Virus record (IMG/VR): IMGVR_UViG_3300036832_000659 | Coordinates: 1 to 39,213 of that record | DNA: 39,213 bases | Source: a virus | Strand: one strand, 5' to 3' | In this document: in pieces, positions 9,132 through 18,071 of the stretch | Layout of the letters: every line of letters begins with the position of its first letter | How positions within the stretch are numbered: position 1 is the first letter of the stretch | The notes under the pieces: generated by a model | Databases searched by the model: none | What the model was told of the DNA's origin: nothing | Seen by the model: only the letters and a program-made list of their open reading frames with translations | Made by a program: the position numbers and the translations under genes

Positions 9132-9644
9132 ATGGCGACAGCGACAATCAACATCGGCGCAAGTCCGGAAATCCGGGGTTCGCTCAAATTCGAGGGCGCA
9201 AACGATATCGGCCCGCAGATCATCATGACGCTGACGCTGGTGCAGTTCGCGCCGGCTGCGGCGATGCAGATGATCGGCGACGAATACGGCGTTATCGAGC
9301 TTGAGGGCGAAGTGCTGTTGCAGAGCGGCAGCTTCGGCACCGTCACGCATCCCGACGATACGTTAATCAGCCCCGATATCCACGCCTACTATGTCGGAAC
9401 CGGCGTGCTCAGCTACCAGCCGGAAGGCGGGACGGGTTTCACTGTTTTGGGCAACTGCAACCAGTTCGAGTTCGAGCCGCAAGTCACGCGCCTCGATCAC
9501 TGGGAGCATATGACCGGCATTCGCAGCAAGGACTTCTCGCCGATCGTCCAGCAAGCCGCGCGCTGCCGGCTCCGGCTCGACGAGTTCACCGCGTATAACC
9601 TCAAAATGTTCATGATGGACGGCGGCGGCGTCGGCGGGCCGTAG
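9132..9644 (+). CDS. Major tail tube protein
   Basis: A 170-residue protein with a good Shine-Dalgarno (AGGAGG at 9119-9124) overlapping the preceding stop and seven bases ahead of ATG 9132, consistent with high-level expression. It starts MATATINIGASPEIRGSLKFEG and is mostly beta-strand in character, with EYGVIELEGEVLLQSGSFGTVTH and a C-terminal RLRLDEFTAYNLKMFMMDGGGV. Position just before the tail chaperone pair and tape measure gene is diagnostic for the tube protein. The similarity is contextual more than by a clear motif. Confidence 0.8.
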   Translation: MATATINIGASPEIRGSLKFEGANDIGPQIIMTLTLVQFAPAAAMQMIGDEYGVIELEGEVLLQSGSFGTVTHPDDTLISPDIHAYYVGTGVLSYQPEGGTGFTVLGNCNQFEFEPQVTRLDHWEHMTGIRSKDFSPIVQQAARCRLRLDEFTAYNLKMFMMDGGGVGGP

Positions 9645-9648
9645 TCCA

Positions 9649-10065
9649 ATGGCTGTCAGCTTTCTTGACCTAGTACCGAAGCCGCCGACTGACGTCGTGA
9701 CGATCGACACGCTGACGCATGGCCGGCAGGAAATCGAGCTAACCGGCGTCTCGCTGCGCGAGCTTGCCGACATCTCGAAACGCTTTCCGGCTTTCGCAAA
9801 GGTGCTCGACGGTGGCGTCGGCGGTATCCTCGACAACCCCGATGCGGTTGCGGCAATCGTCGCCGCTTCACTTGGTCATGCCGGTCAGAAAGAATACGAG
9901 ACGCACGTCGCCGCGTTCCCTACGGCCGATATGTTGCGCATCGCAATGGTCGTCGTGCGACTGACGTTCCCGCAAAGCGACGCCGACCCTTTATCGCCGG
10001 CCGCTCTCAACGGCGCGGACGGCGACGCGCCGGCTCCGATCTCGCCATCACCATTGAACAGCTGA
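9649..10065 (+). CDS. Tail assembly chaperone (gpG-like)
   Basis: A 138-residue protein in the slot of lambda gpG. It contains TLTHGRQEIELTGVSLRELADISKRFPAF, a typical tail chaperone/pre-tape-measure sequence, then helices and a disordered Pro/Ala C-terminus. A slippery heptamer at 9987-9993 lies near the end of the frame. Some ribosomes should shift to -1 there and continue to 10253, making a gpGT-like extended form. The chaperone pair is thought to hold the tape measure protein during tube polymerisation. The start ATG 9649 follows the tube gene by four bases. Confidence 0.85.
   Translation: MAVSFLDLVPKPPTDVVTIDTLTHGRQEIELTGVSLRELADISKRFPAFAKVLDGGVGGILDNPDAVAAIVAASLGHAGQKEYETHVAAFPTADMLRIAMVVVRLTFPQSDADPLSPAALNGADGDAPAPISPSPLNS
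9987..9993 (+). promoter_or_regulatory. Programmed -1 frameshift slippery site
   Basis: The heptamer C CCT TTA is in the correct phase of the gpG-like frame for the X XXY YYZ rule (CCC TTT A after slipping). It lies 75 bases before the gpG-like stop, and the -1 frame is open from before this point to TAA 10251-10253. A GC-rich stretch follows that could form stimulatory structure. This is the expected location for the tail-chaperone frameshift in lambda-like tails. Confidence 0.7.
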
Positions 10066-10253
10066 TCGCATGGCAGCATCCGCCGGATGCCGTTTGGAGC
10101 TACACGCCCCGGCAGGCCGTTTCATGGCTCGTCCTCGGCCATGCGCGGCAGCGGGCCGAAGCGGCCGAGCGGTTGATGATCGCGGCTATGGGCGCGCAGA
10201 GCAAAAGCGACGCTATCGCAAAACAAATGCGGCAATGGACGGACGCGGAATAA
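9993..10253 (+). CDS. Frameshift extension of the tail chaperone (gpT-like domain)
   Basis: This is the -1 frame continuation of the gpG-like gene, about 86 residues from ATC 9993. It first reads an Arg-rich linker (IAGRSQRRGRRAGS), then a compact helical domain: DLAITIEQLIAWQHPPDAVW, YTPRQAVSWLVLGHARQRAEAA, LMIAAMGAQSKSDAIAKQMRQW. It has no good independent start ahead of the domain, which supports translation only through frameshifting. The full shifted product would be about 201 residues (9649-10253). The domain sits where gpT should be, and helical pattern and Trp spacing resemble short tail chaperone C-terminal domains. Confidence 0.72.
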   Translation: MAGRSQRRGRRRAGSDLAITIEQLIAWQHPPDAVWSYTPRQAVSWLVLGHARQRAEAAERLMIAAMGAQSKSDAIAKQMRQWTDAE

Positions 10254-10256
10254 TCA

Positions 10257-12110
10257 ATGCCCGATAATCTCAACGTCTCGATCGGTGTCGACACCGCGAA
10301 GCTGCGCGCCGACCTCGAGGTCTTGAAGGCGCAGTTCAAGAGCGCCACAGCCGACATGAAAAAGATGGCCGACGAGGCCGCGAAGACCGGCGACATGACG
10401 CGGGTCCAGAAGGCGGCTAAGGACGTCGATACGCTGAGCCGGGCGATCGCCGCCGATACCCGGCTGCTGCGCGAGCAGACGGCTGCCCTGCGCGGGGTCG
10501 GGGTGGCGGCAAGTGGGGCATCGCATGGATTGCAGGCGGCTGCCATCGCCAGTCATGAAATGGCCGAGGCCCATCGCGGCACCTCGCGCGAAGTGTTCAC
10601 GCTGAGCAAGGATCTTGGCAAGCTGGAGATCAGCGGGATCGGGGTCGCCAAGGCGTTTCGCGAAATCCCCAAGGTTGCCGGTCCACTCGCCGTTGCCGTT
10701 GGCACCACCGAAGCGCTTTTGAAATTCGCCAACGCCGGCTACAAAAACGTCACTGCGCTGGACGATTTGTCAAAGGCCACGGGCTTTACCGGCAGAGAAA
10801 TCGAAGCCTTCAAAAAGATCGCCCAGGGTGCCGATGTCACCGTCGAGGAGCTCAACAAGACCCTCCGCAGCGCCGGCAAATCGTTTGACGAGGCCAAGAT
10901 CAAGGGCGGCGATTTTGGCTCGATGCTGTCCGGCGTCCAGACCATGCGCGGCGGCGTGGGGACCGCTGGCACCGGCATCCCCGTCTACCGCGGCGGTGCG
11001 CCGCTCGGGCCCGATGGTCAGCCGCTCAGCACGATCGACCGCAGCGGGATCGCGGTCATGCGCGGCGGCGCGGGGTTCAATATCCGCCCGTCCGAAGGCT
11101 TTGCCGGCATCGTCGACCCGAGCCAGTTCAGGACCGCGACCGAGTTCTTTAAGACCGTCCAGACGACCCTGCTCGCGATCAACCGCACCTCGCCCACCCT
11201 GGCGCGCGGGATCATCCAAGGTCAGGGGCTCGATGTCGGGGCCACCCTACGGCTTGCGCAGGGCACGACCCCGGAGGCCTTTGCCAAAGCCATGGAGGAG
11301 GCCGGCGGCGAACCGACCCAGCGGCCGGGCGCGCTGGCAAAATCGAGGGCTTTTGGCGCAAAGCAGGAAGCGCTCGGCGCGGAAACCGAAAAGTCGCTGA
11401 CCGCGGCGGGCCTCTTGGATATGGACGCCATCGGGAAAGCCCTCGAATTCCTCCAAGGACAGTTCAAAAGCATCACCGACACGCTCAACGCCTTTAGCGT
11501 CAGCTGGGCAGACGGGCTAAAGCACATCGCAAGTGTTTTCACGACCGAAACGGCAACGGTTGGCGCCGACCTCGCCAATTCTTTTTCAAGCGCGATGAGC
11601 GGCGCATTTCAAGGCGTCGCGTCCGGGTACGATAAGTTGCGGAATTACATGCTCAGTAACCCGCTGCCGGTGCCCAGCACGGGTTCGCAGGAGGGCCAGG
11701 TGATTCCGATCCCGCAAGCAAGCGGGGGGCTCATACCCGGGCTGGGTCGCGGCGACACGGTGCCCGCCATGCTCACCCCCGGCGAGTTCGTCAATCGCCG
11801 CGCGAGCGTCGATTATTACGGGGCCGGCATTTTCAGCGCACTGAACAATCGCGCGATTCCCCGCGGTCTTTTCTCGCGGTTTGGCTTCGCAGTCGGCGGC
11901 TTAGTCGGCGATCGGCTCGGCTTTGCTGACGGCGGCATGGTCGGCACCACGAGCGGCGGAACGCCGGTTCACCTGCACCTCGACGGGCAGCAATTCGTGA
12001 TGTCGGCCGCCGATCACGTCGCCTCGGCGCTCGTCACGGTTTCGCAGCGCTATCAGATGCGGTCGGCTGGCGTTAAGCCGTCGTGGTATGGCGGGCGTCC
12101 TGGCGGATGA
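10257..12110 (+). CDS. Tail tape measure protein
   Basis: A 617-residue protein setting tail length. The N-terminus is coiled coil (VDTAKLRADLEVLKAQFKS; KAAKDVDTLSRAIAADTRLLREQTAAL). A hydrophobic helix region (VAGPLAVAVGTTEALLKFA) and DDLSKATGFTGREIEAFKKIA follow, as in many tape measures. The C-terminus has the signature GGLIPGLGRGDTVPAMLTPGEFVNRRASV...GAGIFSALNN, then Gly-rich FAVGGLV and FADGGMV repeats. It is short for the family, suggesting a short siphovirus tail. The ATG at 10257 is three bases after the gpT-like stop. The gene overlaps the next by ATGA. Confidence 0.92.
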   Translation: MPDNLNVSIGVDTAKLRADLEVLKAQFKSATADMKKMADEAAKTGDMTRVQKAAKDVDTLSRAIAADTRLLREQTAALRGVGVAASGASHGLQAAAIASHEMAEAHRGTSREVFTLSKDLGKLEISGIGVAKAFREIPKVAGPLAVAVGTTEALLKFANAGYKNVTALDDLSKATGFTGREIEAFKKIAQGADVTVEELNKTLRSAGKSFDEAKIKGGDFGSMLSGVQTMRGGVGTAGTGIPVYRGGAPLGPDGQPLSTIDRSGIAVMRGGAGFNIRPSEGFAGIVDPSQFRTATEFFKTVQTTLLAINRTSPTLARGIIQGQGLDVGATLRLAQGTTPEAFAKAMEEAGGEPTQRPGALAKSRAFGAKQEALGAETEKSLTAAGLLDMDAIGKALEFLQGQFKSITDTLNAFSVSWADGLKHIASVFTTETATVGADLANSFSSAMSGAFQGVASGYDKLRNYMLSNPLPVPSTGSQEGQVIPIPQASGGLIPGLGRGDTVPAMLTPGEFVNRRASVDYYGAGIFSALNNRAIPRGLFSRFGFAVGGLVGDRLGFADGGMVGTTSGGTPVHLHLDGQQFVMSAADHVASALVTVSQRYQMRSAGVKPSWYGGRPGG

Positions 12111-12577
12111 CCGTTCCCGCCAACTTTTCGACCGTGCTCGATATCGTTTACCCCGGCGGCGGTTCCGCGCCTGGCGTCAATCCGTGGTCGGCTCGGCAGC
12201 TGCGCGGCACGCTGCGGCCGATCGCCATGGCGAGCGGTGACGGCCTGCTCGGCCGCACGGTCAACGGAACGCTCGTCGACCTCTCGGCGCCGCAGATGCG
12301 CAAATACCGGCTGGAGATTGCCGGCGAAGATATGGCCGCGCCGGCGCTCGACGGAATGTGGGTCGGCATGCAAGTCGTCGTGAACTGCCACGTCGAGCTA
12401 GCTTATCTCACGGCTGGCGGAACACCCGGCCGAACGCCGGTTTCCGGCAGCCAGCGTATTGATGGCGATTACACCTACTATTGCCCGCAATTTCAGATGC
12501 TCGTCGTCGACCTCCAGCTAGAGCGGCAGGAGTGGGCCGCCGCTGTCAACTGGTCGCTGGTGCTTGAGGAAATATAA
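12107..12577 (+). CDS. Minor tail protein, unknown role
   Basis: A 156-residue protein directly after the tape measure gene, the position of the distal tail or lambda gpM/gpL-type proteins. It reads MTVPANFSTVLDIVYPGGG at the start and ends QFQMLVVDLQLERQEWAAAVNWSLVLEEI, a beta-rich pattern with no motif I can name. ATG 12107 overlaps the tape-measure stop (ATGA). The next gene starts at the base after its TAA, so the two are surely co-translated. A distal tail role is inference from position. Confidence 0.65.
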   Translation: MTVPANFSTVLDIVYPGGGSAPGVNPWSARQLRGTLRPIAMASGDGLLGRTVNGTLVDLSAPQMRKYRLEIAGEDMAAPALDGMWVGMQVVVNCHVELAYLTAGGTPGRTPVSGSQRIDGDYTYYCPQFQMLVVDLQLERQEWAAAVNWSLVLEEI

Positions 12578-15430
12578 GTGCCGTCTCCCTGGTACTTCGC
12601 TTGGGCCGGCGGCGCGATCCAAGACCAGCAAACCGTGATCACGAACGGCACGACGCACGGCGGCTTGCTGGCGACGTCGAGCACGGTCGGCGATACGCGC
12701 GGCTTACAGGTGCTGAACCTGGCGACGACGCGAAACCTCGAAGAGGGCGCTTTCTACAAGATCGAGGGCGGGTCGATCCCCGGCAACACGTACTTTATCT
12801 ACGACCCCGGCATTTTGAGCGGCGCGCCGGGGTCGCTGAATATCACGTCAGCGGCAAGCCTAGCAACGAATGTTCAGCTGAAGATCACCACGGCGCAGAT
12901 TGTCGGCGATGCGGTCGGCACGTTCAGTGCCGGAAGCGACGTCGTCGTTTTCGGCGGCGGCATCGATTTGCCAGCCGGCGCTTACGGCATCAGAGGCACA
13001 GGCATCGCGGCGGTCATTCAGACGACGAGGCATACCGGGCAGACGACCGGAACCACAACCGCGATCGTCAACACAAGCAGCGCGTTTTTTGAATACGACG
13101 GCGCAAGCGGCTCGGCGCATATGCGGTACATGGTCGCGAACCCGACGATCGATCAGCCGATCGGAACGGACGTCACGACGACAACATACAGCATCGCTAA
13201 GCAACCGGCGTTCGCGACCGCGAGCGGTCAGTTTCCGGTCCTCATCACCGGGATGCCGGATAGCGATTGGTACAGCATCACCGGCATTCCCGATGGCGTG
13301 CTGTCGAGTTTGACGACCGGGCTTGTCTACAACATCACCGGCAACGGCCTGCAAACCGGAACGACGTTTGTCGCGCCGAGCGGCGGTAACGCCGTCGAGA
13401 TCGACCAGCCGGCAACAGCCGCGCAGCTAAACGCCATCCTCACCATCACGGGACCGCGCACGCCGGACACGGCATTTGATCCGGCGGTTCACGACCGTTT
13501 CGACGCCGACATTCTGGATATCGACATCAGCCACGAGGAAGGCTCATTCGCGACGCTCAGCGTGCGGATGCGGCTGACGAACCCGAATATCGGCTTGCTG
13601 GCCCTTGGCCGGCAATTGTGGTGCTGGCTCTCATGGGATCAAGCCTATCCGTCCGGTACACCCGATCTGGTGCCGCTCTTCAATGGGCGCCTGGTGGGCG
13701 TGCCGAAACTGCAAGCCAGCGAAATTGTCCAGCTGGAATTTCTCGCGCGGCCGGATGACTTCGGCGCTCAAAAGCTCGCGCTGTCGCAATCGCTATCGGT
13801 CTTGCCGTACTACGATCCGGTATGGCTCGCGGCGAACGTTAACGCCGATACAGTGCTCGAAACCTATTCCGCGCTCTGGCATATCGACCGGACGACGCTC
13901 GGCCTCACTGTCAGCGATCTTTTGCAGGGCGAAGACGGCACCGTTCTCGTCGAAGAGCAAACGTCGCTGTATGAGAATTTCAGCCTGTCTTACGGATCAC
14001 CGCCGCTCGTCGCGGTGACAGTGACCGGCACCGTCACTTGGCAGCAACAAGCCGGCGGCTTTCTCGACGTGACGCAGAACATCGTCAGCGCGTTCCGCGC
14101 ACAGAACTCGCCCTGGAAAAACACGTTCCCCGCACCGCAAGGATCGACCGGCCCCGGCGGTGGTGGTCTTGTCGCTTTTTTGTCCGGCGACGAAATGGTG
14201 AACAGCTGGCCCAAGCCCGGAACGGCGATCGGCGGCGGCTGGACGTTATCGACACTGAACGACGGCAGCGGCTATCCGCTGTGCTACATCCTGAATGCCG
14301 TTTACCCCATCGGCTGGCTCAAAGCCAAAACCTACAATGTGACGGTATCGGCCCAGCTACCGGCGTCGCTGACCAATACCGATGGCACGCAAAACGACGC
14401 CAATATGGTGACCGCGCCTTACAGCACTTACATCTACGGCTTTCCGCTCAGCGTCTACAAAGTCCGCATGGTCTTGCGGTATGAAGCCGATCGGAAACGC
14501 ACCGAAACGATTAGCGCGGTGATGACGGCAGATGTTCAGCGTTTGCTCTCCGACAGCGCGGAGAATGATCGCGAGTCGGTCGAACTGACGTCGGAATATG
14601 TGGGGCAGGGCGTCGACCCCGGCGGCGAGTTGCCGATCGGCAATGTGGCTTATCGGTCGTATTTCCAGACCGATCGTGGCACGCATTCATTCGAATACAT
14701 GCTGCTGGCGGCTCGTGCGAAGCTCCGCGCACGCGCACGCGCCGTGGATATCACGTTCGCCATGCCGTGGAATGCCTCGCTCGGCGTCGGCTTACGGAAC
14801 TCGGTCACGCTGTTTGATCGTCGATTGCCGAGCGGTTCGGCGACCGGCAAGGTGAAGTCGTACAGGCTCAGCGTCAGTGAAGGCCGGATGCTCGGCGAAT
14901 TCACCATCGGATGCTGTATCGGCAACGGCGATCCGTCGACGGCTGCGATTGGCGTCAATGCTTACGTCGACGACGGCTATGTGGCCGCTGGATATCAAGT
15001 CATTGCCGGCGGGCAAGTTATGCTTCTGTCCGATGAGCTTGCATATCAGCCGCTCGACGAGTTTGCCGTTGATGACGACGGGCTCGACCTGACGCGACCG
15101 CTTACGACTCGCGGTGCGGTCAACGAGTGCGTCGTCATCAATGGCCTACTGACGCAACTGCAAGGGCTCGGTCCGTATCAACAGACCGTTGGCACGTCCG
15201 GACCCGGCGATCCGTCGAGCGTCATCCGGAACGCGTCCACGACAGTCACGCTCGACCTGAAGCCGCTGCAAGGGAGCGAGTTCCATACGAGTTTCTTTCC
15301 GGCGGTATCCGCGCTCGCATTGCCGAAGACGATCGACCTCGGCGCTTATGAGTGCGATGGCTGCGAATGGGACGTACGCGAAGGCTATTCGGAATGGGAC
15401 GCCGGCGATAGCGAGTGGGATATGCCATGA
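12578..15430 (+). CDS. Large tail-tip/hub protein
   Basis: A 950-residue protein from GTG 12578. Residues 1-300 contain repeated Thr/Gly-rich beta modules (for example [21 protein letters not shown] and [21 protein letters not shown]). From about 305, [27 protein letters not shown] with ...LWCWLSWD...[23 protein letters not shown] resembles the beta-barrel tail hub layout of gp27/gpD-like proteins: a strand-rich domain recording a measured surface and an OB-like module. The C-terminal half is also beta-rich and ends with the repeat-like tail [22 protein letters not shown]. It stands in for the several separate tip genes (L, K, I, J) of lambda, none of which are seen. The hub call is an inference. 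Confidence 0.65.
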   Translation: MPSPWYFAWAGGAIQDQQTVITNGTTHGGLLATSSTVGDTRGLQVLNLATTRNLEEGAFYKIEGGSIPGNTYFIYDPGILSGAPGSLNITSAASLATNVQLKITTAQIVGDAVGTFSAGSDVVVFGGGIDLPAGAYGIRGTGIAAVIQTTRHTGQTTGTTTAIVNTSSAFFEYDGASGSAHMRYMVANPTIDQPIGTDVTTTTYSIAKQPAFATASGQFPVLITGMPDSDWYSITGIPDGVLSSLTTGLVYNITGNGLQTGTTFVAPSGGNAVEIDQPATAAQLNAILTITGPRTPDTAFDPAVHDRFDADILDIDISHEEGSFATLSVRMRLTNPNIGLLALGRQLWCWLSWDQAYPSGTPDLVPLFNGRLVGVPKLQASEIVQLEFLARPDDFGAQKLALSQSLSVLPYYDPVWLAANVNADTVLETYSALWHIDRTTLGLTVSDLLQGEDGTVLVEEQTSLYENFSLSYGSPPLVAVTVTGTVTWQQQAGGFLDVTQNIVSAFRAQNSPWKNTFPAPQGSTGPGGGGLVAFLSGDEMVNSWPKPGTAIGGGWTLSTLNDGSGYPLCYILNAVYPIGWLKAKTYNVTVSAQLPASLTNTDGTQNDANMVTAPYSTYIYGFPLSVYKVRMVLRYEADRKRTETISAVMTADVQRLLSDSAENDRESVELTSEYVGQGVDPGGELPIGNVAYRSYFQTDRGTHSFEYMLLAARAKLRARARAVDITFAMPWNASLGVGLRNSVTLFDRRLPSGSATGKVKSYRLSVSEGRMLGEFTIGCCIGNGDPSTAAIGVNAYVDDGYVAAGYQVIAGGQVMLLSDELAYQPLDEFAVDDDGLDLTRPLTTRGAVNECVVINGLLTQLQGLGPYQQTVGTSGPGDPSSVIRNASTTVTLDLKPLQGSEFHTSFFPAVSALALPKTIDLGAYECDGCEWDVREGYSEWDAGDSEWDMP

Positions 15431-16965
15431 CGAGTCAAATCGACGCCACGAAGCCGATTACCGGCAGCCCAACGACGGCCTCCGTTCGAGACAATTTTGC
15501 GGTTGCCAAGAGCGAGATTACGGCTCTTCAAAACAGCACAGCCTCCGGTCCTTGGCTGAGTCTCAACGGTGGCCAGATGACCGGCAGCCTCATGCTGAAC
15601 AGCGACCCCGGCGCGGCTCGCGAAGCTGCGACGAAGCAATATGTCGATCAGCATGCGGGCAGTGGCACCCCCGGCCCGATTGGTCCGGCTGGCCCGCCGG
15701 GTCAGCAAGGGCCGCAAGGACCGGCCGGGGCGCAGGGAATACCGGGGCAACCGGGCGCACAAGGCCCGCAGGGGTTGACCGGGCCAATTGGGCCGACCGG
15801 CGCGAGTGGTGCAACCGGATCACAGGGGCAGATGGGGCCGCAAGGTCAGCAGGGCTCAGCCGGGGCGACCGGGGCGACCGGGCCAGCCGGCACTTATCAG
15901 ACCGGACCGGGGCTCGCGATCAACAGCGGAACGACGCCACCGACGATCGATGTCACAACACCGTACCTCGCCCTTAGTGGCGGGACCGTTACCGGCAACC
16001 TGTCAGTCAACGGCGGCGCAGTCATCGGCCACACGGCGACACCGACCACCAACGCGCTTCTGATCAACGACACGGCGACACAGCCGCAACCAGGTGCAGC
16101 GCTTCAGGGCAGCCTGACGGTCGCGTCCGAAACGCAGGTGCGTCTAAACCTCGACGCCTACGGCAGCAATCCGGCGTTTGAGATTTTCCGGCGTGCGAGG
16201 GGAACCGCCGCCGCGCCGACAGCCTTGCAGAACGGCGATAGTCTGGGGGTCATAACCTGGCAGGGTTACACGGGCGCGGCCTATGCCGGGGGTCCGCAGG
16301 TTTCGCTTGCGGCGACCGAGAACTGGTCGTCAACCGCGACCGGCTGTGCAATGTCGTTGGACACAGTCGCGGCCGGGACAACTACGCTCGCTGCCAGTCT
16401 CGTCCTCAACGGCAACACCGCGACGTTTTCCGGTGCGGTCGTGGTGCCAAGCTCGCTCTATCTCGCTGTCGGCGGCGTGTCGCCTTACATCAGCACTTCC
16501 GGCGCTAACGGCGGGGTCAATGTGGTCTCCGGCAGCCTTAACCAACCATTTGTTTTTTATAACAGTATCGGCCAGGCTATCGCGCAATTTAACACCGCCA
16601 CTCCCTTTGCCACGCTAAACAACACCGGATCATGGGGGACCTTAAGTGATCCGCGCGTCAAGACCGACATCGCGCCCTACAACGCCGGCCTCACCGAAAT
16701 CGAGCTGCTGGAGCCGATCAGCTTTCGTTACAACGGCGAACTCGGCGCGGTGCTCGACGACGAGAGCACAACGCGCTACGGGCTCGATGCCTCGGCGGTC
16801 GAAGCGGTCATGCCGGAGATGGTTGGGCGGCACCGCAACACCGCGCCGGATGGGACGCTACACGACGAAATCCTGACGCTCGAAACCGGCCCGCTGATCT
16901 ACGCCCTCATCAACGCAGTTAAGGAATTGTCGGCGCGGCTCGCCACTCTAGAGGGAGCGCGGTAA
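15427..16965 (+). CDS. Tail fibre with collagen-like stem and S74 chaperone domain
   Basis: A 512-residue fibre. The N-terminus has the common fibre motif [17 protein letters not shown]. Residues about 80-155 are continuous Gly-X-Y triplets forming a collagen-like stem. The middle is beta-rich. From about residue 405 comes an intramolecular chaperone of the endosialidase S74 type: [17 protein letters not shown], then [25 protein letters not shown], and a terminal coiled coil. S407 and K412 fit the Ser/Lys self-cleavage dyad (S-x4-K), so the chaperone is probably released after trimer folding. ATG 15427 overlaps the previous stop (ATGA); an upstream in-frame GTG at 15415 is less likely. Confidence 0.88.
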   Translation: MTSQIDATKPITGSPTTASVRDNFAVAKSEITALQNSTASGPWLSLNGGQMTGSLMLNSDPGAAREAATKQYVDQHAGSGTPGPIGPAGPPGQQGPQGPAGAQGIPGQPGAQGPQGLTGPIGPTGASGATGSQGQMGPQGQQGSAGATGATGPAGTYQTGPGLAINSGTTPPTIDVTTPYLALSGGTVTGNLSVNGGAVIGHTATPTTNALLINDTATQPQPGAALQGSLTVASETQVRLNLDAYGSNPAFEIFRRARGTAAAPTALQNGDSLGVITWQGYTGAAYAGGPQVSLAATENWSSTATGCAMSLDTVAAGTTTLAASLVLNGNTATFSGAVVVPSSLYLAVGGVSPYISTSGANGGVNVVSGSLNQPFVFYNSIGQAIAQFNTATPFATLNNTGSWGTLSDPRVKTDIAPYNAGLTEIELLEPISFRYNGELGAVLDDESTTRYGLDASAVEAVMPEMVGRHRNTAPDGTLHDEILTLETGPLIYALINAVKELSARLATLEGAR

Positions 16966-17418
16966 ATGCTTGAATATGCCGTACGGCCTTACCAGACGCC
17001 CGGTAGTCAAGGAAAGATCATCATTCCGTCAACGCCGGGGTCATCGTCGCAGCGCGCCACGATTACGTGGAGCGCGCAAAGCTCGGTCACGCCACAAAAC
17101 AACGGTTTCAACGTCACCTGCTGCGGGGAGCATCTGGACGAGCTAACGCGGGAATACGAGGTCGTGCAGATCCCGGTCACGCAGGCACAGGTCGATGAAG
17201 GTCACCTCGACGTGGCCCGTAGCAACAAGCTGACACTGCACAAAAAGCTGCAATCCAATAAATGCGACAGCCCTCTCGATCAGTATCTCGGCGCGGAATT
17301 CGGCCTCGACGACACCGGCGACGTGTTTGTCGACCTCGGCTGGGCCGGCACGCCCGACGCCGATACCGACCAGTGCCGGGTGACCTGGGCGCTCAACAAC
17401 AACACCACGGGCGCGTGA
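16966..17418 (+). CDS. Hypothetical late protein
   Basis: A 150-residue protein whose ATG follows the fibre stop with no gap. It contains TITWSAQSSVTPQNNGFNVTCCGEHLDEL and ARSNKLTLHKKLQSNKCDSP, is acidic at its C-terminus (LGAEFGLDDTGDVFVDLGW) and has four cysteines. No known domain is recognised. Position between fibre genes suggests a minor virion or assembly factor. Its stop overlaps the next start as TGATG. Confidence 0.6.
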   Translation: MLEYAVRPYQTPGSQGKIIIPSTPGSSSQRATITWSAQSSVTPQNNGFNVTCCGEHLDELTREYEVVQIPVTQAQVDEGHLDVARSNKLTLHKKLQSNKCDSPLDQYLGAEFGLDDTGDVFVDLGWAGTPDADTDQCRVTWALNNNTTGA

Positions 17419-18065
17419 TGGTCGATTACTTCGAGTTCCCTTTTGATCAGCTTCGATCGATCCTTGTGCCGAAGAAACCACCGGACGGCGGCGGCGGCCC
17501 CGGCCCCGATGACACAAACCCCTGTGGCGCGTGGATCAGCCCTGACAGCTCCGGGGGGTATCCGGGCGGCATTTGGTCTGTTCAAGACATTGGCTTGTAT
17601 CAGTATCTTCCCGGCAAGCTATCGGGCGGCACCATCGTCATGTACGATCCCGCGCGGCATATCGTGGACGGTCATTTCTCATCAACGACCGATTATCTTT
17701 GGCGTGGGATTGAGGGGGTGACCGTCACCGCCACGAGCGCCCAGCCGTGCAAGATTAACGTCTGGCGCAACTACAACCCGCAGACTTTTAATCCCTGCAA
17801 TGACGGTGTTTCGGATAGCGGCAATCCGGTGTTTATCGCCCCTATGACGGCTCCCGAAGAATATCCGCCGTTTTTTATGGTCGTCGGTGATCCTGGGCTT
17901 TCTCAGTGCGATCAAGTTGGGGCGCACCTCGAGGTGCAAGGGCATTGCGATATTCAGACTGACGATGATCTGCCGCCGCAGCCGGAGCCGTACCCGATGC
18001 CCGCCGTTGTGACCATCATTGGCCCCGCATTGCCGGGTTGCATTTTTTATCGTTGGTACGGGTAG
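17418..18065 (+). CDS. Hypothetical late protein, possible tail appendage
   Basis: A 215-residue protein from ATG 17418, which overlaps the preceding TGA. It has a Pro/Gly-rich linker (PKKPPDGGGGPGPDDTNPCG) after a short N-terminal segment. A beta-rich domain follows, with WSVQDIGLYQYLPGKLSGGT, VTVTATSAQPCKINVWRNYN and six cysteines. A proline-rich stretch and the C-terminal TIIGPALPGCIFYRWYG close it. I do not recognise the family. The even cysteine count and context of fibres fit an extracellular virion domain, but this is inference. Confidence 0.55.
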   Translation: MVDYFEFPFDQLRSILVPKKPPDGGGGPGPDDTNPCGAWISPDSSGGYPGGIWSVQDIGLYQYLPGKLSGGTIVMYDPARHIVDGHFSSTTDYLWRGIEGVTVTATSAQPCKINVWRNYNPQTFNPCNDGVSDSGNPVFIAPMTAPEEYPPFFMVVGDPGLSQCDQVGAHLEVQGHCDIQTDDDLPPQPEPYPMPAVVTIIGPALPGCIFYRWYG

Positions 18066-18071
18066 TCGGCG

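Noticed and set aside
10070-10267. Independent ORF between gpG-like and tape measure genes
   Set aside because: Its frame is neither that of gpG nor of the gpT-like domain; the -1 frame encodes the sensible protein.
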